A stretch of 28,377 bases of DNA from positions 1 through 28,377 of the IMG/VR virus record IMGVR_UViG_3300033153_001529. The stretch is one strand, 5' to 3'. The notes under the pieces were generated by a model. It saw only the letters and a program-made list of their open reading frames with translations, had not been told where the DNA came from and did not search any database. The DNA comes from a virus. Shown here piece by piece: positions 10,435 to 17,500 of this stretch. The translations under genes and the position numbers were made by a program. How positions within the stretch are numbered: the stretch's first letter is position 1; every line of letters starts with the position of its first letter.

Positions 10435-10728
10435 CTATCTTCGTTTCGTTGTAGACTGGGCTTTAGCCTTTTCGTCGGATAAGTGCTTCATAGCGGCGTT
10501 ATCCATTTCAGATATAACGGAAATAAATTCTTCCTCAGATCCAATTAGCGTATATCTATCGATATATATAAACATCGATGTCATTGGTATTGGCCCTTGA
10601 GACATACCAATTTGTTTATCTTTGGCAAGTAACTGATATGCCCTCATGTACCAAATGCTAATATCAGTTATATGGACTTCATCATCTAACGGCGTTGCGC
10701 GTCCTTGCGCTTGTAGCCTCGTAAACAT
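10435..10728 (-). CDS. GT chaperone, T-like extension (reached by -1 frameshift)
   Basis: The frame from the ATG at 10728 encodes 97 residues, but it is open further upstream to 10791 and continues with sensible protein text (GVVGLLEWQLNYGDKIE) that has no start codon. The ATG at 10728 lacks a good ribosome binding site. It is therefore best read as the C-terminal part of a G-T fusion made by -1 frameshifting, as in lambda. The T part reads MFTRLQAQGRATPLDDEVHI, then a helix (WYMRAYQLLAKDKQIG), and ends in a basic tail (AQSTTKRR). In siphoviruses this domain binds the tail tube protein while G coats the tape measure. The tape measure gene follows 9 bases later. Confidence 0.7.
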   Translation of the reverse strand: MFTRLQAQGRATPLDDEVHITDISIWYMRAYQLLAKDKQIGMSQGPIPMTSMFIYIDRYTLIGSEEEFISVISEMDNAAMKHLSDEKAKAQSTTKRR

Positions 10729-10772
10729 TTCTATCTTATCGCCGTAATTAAGTTGCCACTCAAGAAGTCCAA

Positions 10773-10791
10773 CTACTCCTTTACAACTTCC
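10773..10791 (-). promoter_or_regulatory. Candidate -1 ribosomal frameshift site for the GT chaperone
   Basis: The T frame (-1 relative to G) is open only from 10791, and the G stop lies at 10773-10775, so any switch must occur within this window. The best slip point is the A-AAG tetramer at 10779-10782, in UGUAAAG at 10779-10785; the classical GGGAAAG is absent. A GAGG stretch about 8 bases upstream could act as a stimulatory Shine-Dalgarno-like element. Slippage there yields a product of 240 residues. Confidence 0.55.
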
Positions 10792-11156
10792 TCAATTTCT
10801 TCCTTGATATAATTATCGAGATCAGCCGAAAACTCTTGCACATAATCCATGCAATCTTGATCGTTATGCAATAAAGATATAGCATTTATTTCGCTATACT
10901 CTACCTTTTCAGGCATATAGTCTTTGTCCCAGCCATTCAAGATACCCGCTGCTACGGACTTAACCATAATATCTTTAGCGGTTACATCGTCAATAGTGCC
11001 TTTATCAATTTGGCGCTTATGCGGCTTCGACAGTCTACGGAACACCTTTTTAAACTTATCATTGTTAGCTCTTGCGATAAGAAGTGGAACGCCTAAATAG
11101 CTTCCCCATGCACCATCTTCCTCTTTGGCATGATCGATTGGTGTGATTTGCAACAT
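10773..11156 (-). CDS. Tail assembly chaperone, G-like
   Basis: 127 residues, start chosen by AGGAG 6 bases before the ATG. It lies between the major tail and tape measure genes, where G-type chaperones are found. The sequence is charged and helical: LLIARANNDKFKKVFRRLSK, then DVTAKDIMVKSVAAGILNGW, then a very acidic end (IKEEIEEVVKE). The VAAGILNGW block resembles the core of gpG/gp13-like chaperones. It would coat the tape measure protein and recruit tail tube subunits. The next frame (-1) continues as a T-like extension, so part of its translation is probably shifted to a longer product. It should not be present in the finished tail. Confidence 0.75.
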   Translation of the reverse strand: MLQITPIDHAKEEDGAWGSYLGVPLLIARANNDKFKKVFRRLSKPHKRQIDKGTIDDVTAKDIMVKSVAAGILNGWDKDYMPEKVEYSEINAISLLHNDQDCMDYVQEFSADLDNYIKEEIEEVVKE

Positions 11157-11238
11157 ACATTTCTCCTGTGAGAATTATTCCTGTGTATTTAAAATTGACG
11201 TTCTACAAAAGCCCCACAGGAAAGACGATTGCAGAACG

Positions 11239-11251
11239 GGTCTTATAGACC
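11239..11251. other. Hairpin right after the major tail gene
   Basis: GGTCT and AGACC form a 5-bp perfect stem with a 3-base loop, starting 4 bases after the stop codon. Nothing resembling a T-run follows on the minus strand. The 98-base gap up to the chaperone gene otherwise holds only the AGGAG ribosome binding site. Confidence 0.4.
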
Positions 11252-11254
11252 AAA

Positions 11255-12421
11255 TTATGCGTCTAGGAATTCAATCCCGAACATATAGTCGTCGGTAGCG
11301 TCACGCAACGCTCTTAGCGAACCGTTAAGAGTAAGGAAGTTATCCTTGCCATCAATAGGAAGTTCAAGAGTCTCAAACTTACACTTTGGCATCTTTAGCA
11401 CCATGCCGTTTCCATCACCGTCGCGTAATGCGAGAGCTACACTAAACGATTCCGCTGCAATGAACTTCTTATAAACCGATTGATCGCAGAAGTACATAGT
11501 AATATCTGCGGTTACGTTCAGTGTAAAGTCGGCAGTATCGACAGCACCTAGCGTACCAATACACTTAGCACCTTGAGTCCCGTTATCAACGGTGATATTC
11601 ATATTTTGGAAACATGAATCGGACGTCAAACCGGCAAGAGAAATGTTAGCGACACTAGTTACAGCATTCATGATGCTATATGCAGGAATCGCAAGCTCGG
11701 TTTGGTTCTCATAAGCGGTGCCGGATAGCTCAGTATCCTCAAGTGCAGTTTCGGTCGTTCCGAATACTCCGACTGTGCCGTTGAGAATACCACCAGTCTC
11801 GAAGTTAAAACTAGCAGAAGATATAGCGCACTCTGGATAAAAGAAGTTGCTATCGGTTGAATCGCAACTAACCCGTTTCCTAAACAAATAGGGGATAATC
11901 GACGCTGCACCGTTTATATAAGAAATCTTATTGGCTGTTCCTGTCGCCGCAGCGTCATCAATCAAAGTTTCCGCTACGGTTATCGTACCGTCAACCACGA
12001 CGGTTACTTCGTAAATGCCGTTCATACTAGTTACGGTCATATCATTAACGTTGAAATACGATCCGACTGGCCATTGAACCGCTAGAATACTAGCGGAGGC
12101 AAACGTCTTTGTAGCTGCATCTGAAACGATACTAGTGACCGCTACTGGGGTTGGCGTATTACTATCTCTTAACAAGTCAATTAGGATTGGCTTATATGGA
12201 GTATACGACAGCTCGTAATTCGTATCACCGTTCACTTCAGCGTCTGTGATAATCAAATCATCGATCATTCTATCAGACCGAATAACTTCGGAAACAGTAG
12301 TAGTCAGATTTAATATCGGGCCACCACCGGTTGTTGGTAAAAGTTGAAGTTCTGGAGTGGTTATGCCATCCCAATCTCTTTCGTAGCCGATGCTCGTATA
12401 ATTTGTGCTTGTTGTACCCAT
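11255..12421 (-). CDS. Major tail (tube) protein
   Basis: 388 residues, beta-rich. The start NYTSIGYERDWDGITTPELQ and the block SEVIRSDRMIDDLI (44-57), followed by GDTNYELSYTPYKPILIDLL (65-84), are the signature of phage tail tube proteins of the Phage_tube_2 type. The middle contains an additional immunoglobulin-like insertion, about residues 92-170 (FNVNDMTVTSMNGIYEVTVV), which probably projects from the tube. The C-terminal half repeats the tube fold, ending in LTLNGSLRALRDATDDYMFG. Hexamers stack to form the tail. A strong GAGGTGA ribosome binding site just before ATG suits a very abundant product. A small hairpin follows the stop. Confidence 0.85.
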   Translation of the reverse strand: MGTTSTNYTSIGYERDWDGITTPELQLLPTTGGGPILNLTTTVSEVIRSDRMIDDLIITDAEVNGDTNYELSYTPYKPILIDLLRDSNTPTPVAVTSIVSDAATKTFASASILAVQWPVGSYFNVNDMTVTSMNGIYEVTVVVDGTITVAETLIDDAAATGTANKISYINGAASIIPYLFRKRVSCDSTDSNFFYPECAISSASFNFETGGILNGTVGVFGTTETALEDTELSGTAYENQTELAIPAYSIMNAVTSVANISLAGLTSDSCFQNMNITVDNGTQGAKCIGTLGAVDTADFTLNVTADITMYFCDQSVYKKFIAAESFSVALALRDGDGNGMVLKMPKCKFETLELPIDGKDNFLTLNGSLRALRDATDDYMFGIEFLDA

Positions 12422-12444
12422 TATATCACCTCAATTGTATCTAT

Positions 12445-12834
12445 TTAACATGCCGTTTGTGCCCAGCATTGAGCACGAACGGTTACCATAAACCAGCCAT
12501 TCCCTTCGTCACCGACTCTCTGAGTTTCAGCTGTATAAAAAACAACACCATCTATTGATATGTTGCTAAATAATTCTTCTAATTCTGCGGCATATTGATA
12601 TGCCAATCCGGTTCCTTCATTAAGAGGAACGAAAATTTGCATAGTAAACGCCGCATAATCTCTTTTTGATAATCCACCCAATGATGCATTTACCGTAGTA
12701 ATAGGAGATAAAAAGCATCTAATCCAGGCACCGTCTGGAACTTCAAAATTAGAATTATCAAATGCAATGTCCGTATTCGTCCAATTCGTAGTTATCCTAT
12801 TTTCACAAACCGCCCTTATCTCGTCGAAGTTCAT
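12445..12834 (-). CDS. Tail terminator protein (DUF4128-like)
   Basis: 129 residues. The N-terminal helix FDEIRAVCENRITTNWTN, followed by FDNSNFEVPDGAWIRCFLSP, matches the DUF4128 / lambda gpU-like pattern. A glycine-containing strand (RDYAAFTMQIFVPLNEGTG) and the helix AYQYAAELEELFSNI complete the fold. The end has the usual GNGWFMVTVRAQCWA strand. The terminator ring caps the tail tube once the tape measure length is reached. It lies directly before the major tail gene. It is intact and of normal length. Confidence 0.8.
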   Translation of the reverse strand: MNFDEIRAVCENRITTNWTNTDIAFDNSNFEVPDGAWIRCFLSPITTVNASLGGLSKRDYAAFTMQIFVPLNEGTGLAYQYAAELEELFSNISIDGVVFYTAETQRVGDEGNGWFMVTVRAQCWAQTAC

Positions 12835-13340
12835 TATTTCCCATCTCCATATATTTGTCCTTGTTGCGCTTTTATAACGTGTTGCGCAACTATATTATTT
12901 ATCCATCCGGCGTGATTCGCAGACTTTTTCTTCGACGTTCCAGTATTAAGAATTTCCATATATGGAGCTAAATTAACGATATACCAAACAGACGCTTTTC
13001 TAGCTCCAGGCTTAGTGTATTTATATATTACTTCTGGATAATCGGGAAGATCATACGTCTCTTTACAATCCCATCCACCTTCTGCCTTTTTGCCAATCTT
13101 CGGTCTTGGAGTATTCGGATTTCTCGATTTTACTATTCCGGTTGTGACGAACCAACTAGCTCTCGCATACCCCGTACAAACAGGCGTTGCATCTACCAAA
13201 CTCCACCATAAAGAACCCATCATCCTTGCGTCCCTGACTCCTATTATATTCGCCAGCACCTTTCCCAATTCAATAAAAGTCCCAACTTCCGTATAGCCAG
13301 AAGAACTAGTTTGTGATCCTGGTCCACTTAAAGGTCTCAT
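12834..13340 (-). CDS. Tail completion / neck protein (HK97 gp10-like)
   Basis: 168 residues. The key pattern is DATPVCTGYARASWFVTTG at about residues 49-67, followed later by YIVNLAPYMEILNTGTSKKK and HAGWINNIVAQHV. The order of thiol/proline turn, ARASW strand, Y-E-x-L-x-G-x-S motif and final helix is that of HK97 gp10-like proteins. These help complete the tail and join it to the head. The first 20 residues are polar and poorly conserved. It overlaps the stopper gene by 4 bases and the tail terminator by one (TAATG), as expected for the neck gene set. Confidence 0.8.
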   Translation of the reverse strand: MRPLSGPGSQTSSSGYTEVGTFIELGKVLANIIGVRDARMMGSLWWSLVDATPVCTGYARASWFVTTGIVKSRNPNTPRPKIGKKAEGGWDCKETYDLPDYPEVIYKYTKPGARKASVWYIVNLAPYMEILNTGTSKKKSANHAGWINNIVAQHVIKAQQGQIYGDGK

Positions 13341-13699
13341 CGTCTACACTGTATCTCCCAATGGGCATCCGCTGGGTCTGCCATTACGTTAATTGCCTTA
13401 TATCGTATCCCTGAATACTCTATGTAATCGTCTATTTCCGGCGTAGCCGATAACTCGTTGACAAGGATTATAGCTTTTACGTCTGTAGGATGAACCGAGG
13501 AATCGAATAATTCCCTATCTTTATATCCATCTAGGACACCTCTAGTCGAATAAGTCGATTCTACAGGAGTGTTAATGCCTGTATCTTCCGAATAATCACC
13601 GGTAGATAGCTTAATTAGGAATAAAGTCTTGACTGCATCGGATAAATCAACATCAAATGCGATCCCAAGATCTTTTTGTATATCTTCTCTTAATCCCAC
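13337..13699 (-). CDS. Head closure (stopper) protein
   Basis: 120 residues, GTG start preceded by a GAGAGG ribosome binding site. The middle carries the beta-barrel pattern of stopper proteins: RGVLDGYKDRELFDSSVHPT, then KAIILVNELSATPEIDDYIE, then a YKAINVMADPADAHWEIQCR end. That last segment is typical of the family, which includes SPP1 gp16-like closure proteins. The stopper ring plugs the DNA channel after packaging and joins the tail. Its stop shares ATGA with the next gene. The length fits. Confidence 0.75.
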   Translation of the reverse strand: MGLREDIQKDLGIAFDVDLSDAVKTLFLIKLSTGDYSEDTGINTPVESTYSTRGVLDGYKDRELFDSSVHPTDVKAIILVNELSATPEIDDYIEYSGIRYKAINVMADPADAHWEIQCRR

Positions 13700-13744
13700 G
13701 ATATAACCTCTCTCCTACTCTAATTTAAACTAGATTTCCCGGTA

Positions 13745-13761
13745 ATCCCCTTCTAAGGGAT
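13745..13761. other. Small hairpin between connector and stopper genes
   Basis: On the minus strand ATCCCTT pairs with AGGGGAT (one G-T pair) around a 3-base loop, 9 bases after the connector stop. No T-run follows. It is another example of the hairpins found in the longer gaps. Confidence 0.35.
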
Positions 13762-13769
13762 AGAGAATC

Positions 13770-14180
13770 CTATACCCTTAAAACAAATTTAGTAGACCCT
13801 TTCTTCTTACATAAACTAGAAAGCAGTTGATCGACATTATCTTGAAAATTACCACCAGAAGACCCAGTTCTGTATTCTGTTTCAGATTCTACAGATCCAG
13901 CCTTAACTCGCTTCATTTTCACCGAGCCAGAAACTTTCGATCCATCATCTATTAGAGATCCATCTAGCCAATCTTCAGCTAATAAAGCATTAGCATACTT
14001 AATTTCATCTGGAGGATCGGCTTCGTCGAAAACTGCACAACTATATGTAGAGTCTAAATGAACTCTGCCCCAAAATAAAGCATTATTCTTTTGAGATGTA
14101 TTAGCACTACTCCAGATTTCTGATCCGGTAAGATAAGTGTTTGCTTCGGCTACTGTACAATATGGTGTTACGAGCGCCAC
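13770..14180 (-). CDS. Head-tail connector, DnaT-like family
   Basis: 136 residues from a GTG start with AGGAG 7 bases upstream. The helical first half (VAEANTYLTGSEIWSSANTS then NNALFWGRVHLDS) matches the pattern of the DnaT-like ssDNA-binding-domain family. In phages this family is a head-completion or adaptor protein and is not thought to bind DNA. The middle reads PDEIKYANALLAEDWLDGS, as in connector proteins of the gp6/gp15 type. The end (VDQLLSSLCKK) corresponds to the family's last helix. It is the first of the neck genes and is followed by the stopper gene after a 70-base gap with a small hairpin. It would sit below the portal ring. Confidence 0.7.
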   Translation of the reverse strand: MALVTPYCTVAEANTYLTGSEIWSSANTSQKNNALFWGRVHLDSTYSCAVFDEADPPDEIKYANALLAEDWLDGSLIDDGSKVSGSVKMKRVKAGSVESETEYRTGSSGGNFQDNVDQLLSSLCKKKGSTKFVLRV

Positions 14181-14192
14181 AGTAATCTCCTG

Positions 14193-14555
14193 TTAAATTG
14201 GGTCAATGCCCTGTGGGACAACTTTCAACGTATAATGCTCCTCGATATTAAATGGAGGGGCTAACGTAGTATTGATTACTTCAATTACTTGAGTATATGG
14301 ACGATAACTTTCGCTATCATCAACATCTAATAGATTTGTTTCCGTCGGAGTTAATGCAGCGATAAATCTTAAATTATCCGCTGTCTTGCCAGTCACTTCC
14401 CTCTTAGCAATTACAACTGCTCCATCTGCATCATTGACAGCGGTAAAGCAGCTCCAGTTTGAATCGAGAGTCGCTCCATCATCTAATACCGTTGGTCGTG
14501 GCCTAATAATTGGCCCAGTATCACCTTGGTAAATTGTATATTCTTCAACAGCCAT
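14193..14555 (-). CDS. Small Ig-like phage protein, 120 aa
   Basis: 120 residues, probably one beta sandwich. It starts MAVEEYTIYQGDTGPIIRPR, a start shared by many phage proteins of the BppU-like or immunoglobulin-like class. Further on come DGAVVIAKREVTG, the ALTPTETNLLD segment and a final EEHYTLKVVPQG strand. Such proteins occur near neck or baseplate genes and may link fibres to the virion. It begins 11 bases inside the end of the giant adhesin gene, with AGGAC about 8 bases upstream. The overlap suggests that the two products are made together, and this one could be the adaptor or cap for the adhesin. That role is inference. Confidence 0.6.
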   Translation of the reverse strand: MAVEEYTIYQGDTGPIIRPRPTVLDDGATLDSNWSCFTAVNDADGAVVIAKREVTGKTADNLRFIAALTPTETNLLDVDDSESYRPYTQVIEVINTTLAPPFNIEEHYTLKVVPQGIDPI

Positions 14556-17500
14556 CTTCTAGTCCTATAAGTTCAATAGTAGAGTCTAACATATAATTTT
14601 CAGGCAGCATAGATAGATCGAGTGTTTCTATTTCGATATCTAAATCATAAGATTCATTATCATAATTTATTCCATATGGAACGCATAATAACGGAGTTCC
14701 ACCAGTAAAGGATAAGGTTGCGTCAGAACCAGTTATATCAAATTCAACTGTTTCTGCTACTATACTATGGTGATATGCAAATTCTACATTTGTGCCGGAA
14801 ATTATAAAAGTGCCGGACTCTGTACCAATAGACTTATTATGTGCTAAGCCTATATCTTGGCCGGATATTAAGAAAGATCCATTTTCTGCAATAATAGAAT
14901 TTACAGTCTTTAATGTAACATCTTGCCCGAGTATTACATACTCGCCAACCTCAGAGGATATTGCATAACTTGTTTTAAACGATACATCCGTTCCAGATAT
15001 ATCATATTCGCCGTTAGAGACAGATATGGCATACCCTTTTCCTAAATCGACAGATTGACCCGTAATATTAAATGATACGCTATCTACAGATGCTACTTTA
15101 TCTGATAGGAAATTAACGTCCGTACCAGTAATATTGAATAGCCCAGTTTCAGTAAATAATACTAATTCACTATTAAATGTTACATCAGCGCCAGTTATTA
15201 AAAACTCGCCATTTAACGTAGATACTGTATAGTCTCTATTAAAGTCAATATCTATGCCAGTAATATTAAATACGGTAGTCGCTGTAGATAAAGTATAATC
15301 TATTAATAGTTCAGCAGGTTGGCTATTAATAGCAAAAGCGCCAGATATGACATTCGCCGTATAGTCTATGCTGAAGTTGACGTCCTGTCCTGATATATTA
15401 AACTGCCCATTCTCTATAGAAATTGCATATCCAACTGCTAAATCTACATCAAAGCCAGATAGCGTAAATTCTCCATTTTCTGCTATTAGCGAATTTTGAG
15501 CCGAAAGATTAACATCTTGTCCCGTTACGTTAAATGATCCAACTTCATTAATGAGAACGTACTCTTTAGATAATACTATATCAGTACCATCTAAAGAAAA
15601 CGCTCCATTATTTGAATTAAGGATATAATCAACTGAGAGATCAACAACAGTTCCGCTGATCGTATATCCTTCAGAAATATTAGACAAAGTATAGTCTACT
15701 GAAAGATTTACATCAAATTCAGTTATTATATATGAGCCAGACCCTGCTAATATTGATTTCTCACTATCAAAATTAACATCTGTTCCTGTTATTAAGTATG
15801 CCCCATAATCCGGTATTAGCGCATAATCACGATTAAACGTAACCTCTGTTCCAGTGAATAAATAAGAGCCAGAAAGTACATCTAGTATATATTTTATCGA
15901 GAGATTAACATCGGAGCCATCGATTAAGAAAGCGCCATTTTCTGTAGCTAGAGTATAATCTCTATCTAATTCTGCATCTATTCCAGTAATTAGAAATGAT
16001 TCAACGGTAGGGATTAATATATATCCTTGCTGGAGATCTACGCTTGCCCCAGTAATATTAAATAATGTAGATATTGAGCCTAATACATATCCCTGTTGCA
16101 GGTCTACGTCTGTCCCTGTAATATCGAATAATCCAGATCCAGCGGATAATGATTTTTCGCTATCGAAATTAACATCAAATCCAGTTATTGTATATTCGCC
16201 AACAATAGTTGATATTGCATAATTACGGCTAAATGCAACATCTATTCCCGTAATATTAAATGCAGTCGTCTCAGTAACTAATGAATATCCCTGCCGTAAA
16301 GTGGCATCCGTTCCATCAATATTAAACGCTGAGGTTATCGTGCTTAATGAATACCCTTGTTGAAGGTCTACATCAAAGCCAATTATATTAAATATGCCAG
16401 AGCCAGCGGATAGTGATTTAGTACTATCGAAGTTGATGTCATACCCTGTTATTACATATTCGCCAGCAATAGTAGTTATTGCATAATTAAGATCGAACGT
16501 AACATCGTTGCCGGATATATTAAAGGCTTTAGTTGATGTAGTTAGTGTATAGTCCTGAGAAAGAGTTACATTAGAGCCAGAGATAATAAATGATTCTGTA
16601 GAAGGAACTAATGAATATCCCTGAGTAAGATTAGCCGCCGTACCCGTAATATTAAATTCTTCTGTAATCGTTTGCAATACATACGATATTGCAAAATCTA
16701 CATCAGTACCAACTATATCAAATGATACAGTTAGATTGGGGAGACTATACCCTATTTGAAGATCTGTGTTTGACCCAGTAATACTAAATACTTCTGTAAG
16801 AGTATCTAATGTATAGTGTATCGCGCTAGATCCCTTAGTCAGTGTAACGTCTGTACCGATTATGTCGAATTGTACTGTTTCTATTGCTACCGGATGACCA
16901 TGGATTAAGCGAGTAGATCCAGTCTCACCAAGAATAATTGCCCCGAGTTTTGCGGATCCTAATGTAAAACCATAATCACCATATATATAAGTTCCAGATA
17001 AAGCATCAAGAATACTAGATGCATCTATGCCTAAATCGACAATCGTCCAAGTGTGATCTGCAATAAGTGCAGCGCGTGCAGCCACAGCACTCGAATTATA
17101 ATGGATTGTGCTCGCACCTAAAGATACATCGTTAAGAACTGCTTGCGCTTCCCACCCTATTAATATATTACTATAATTCTCTGTGGATAATCCGGATTGG
17201 TCAAATGTATTAGGAGCAGTGGTTAATCCAGTAACATTCCAGGATGCTAGATTTTGATTAAAGGAAGTAGCTAAACCAAAAGTAAAGGTTAAATTCGATA
17301 ATGATGAACTCGGTTCCCAGCTAGATATATCTTGATTAAATGCAGGTGAATTATAAAATGTCGCGTAGCATGTCGTTACTGCACTTACATCCCAAGACGT
17401 TATATTTCCATTAAATATAAGACAAGAAGAAAACGTGCCAGCTAAATTATTAACAAGACTTGTATTCCACGAATTTAAGTCTTGATTAAACGAATCACAA

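Noticed and set aside
10435-10728. Independent gene starting at 10728
   Set aside because: The frame continues upstream to 10791 with plausible protein text and there is no good ribosome binding site at 10728; a -1 frameshift product is more likely, though the internal start is not excluded.
14707-16896. Possible CRISPR array because of regular repeats
   Set aside because: The period is 66 bp, the units are divergent, everything is coding in one frame, and there are no constant repeats with unrelated spacers.
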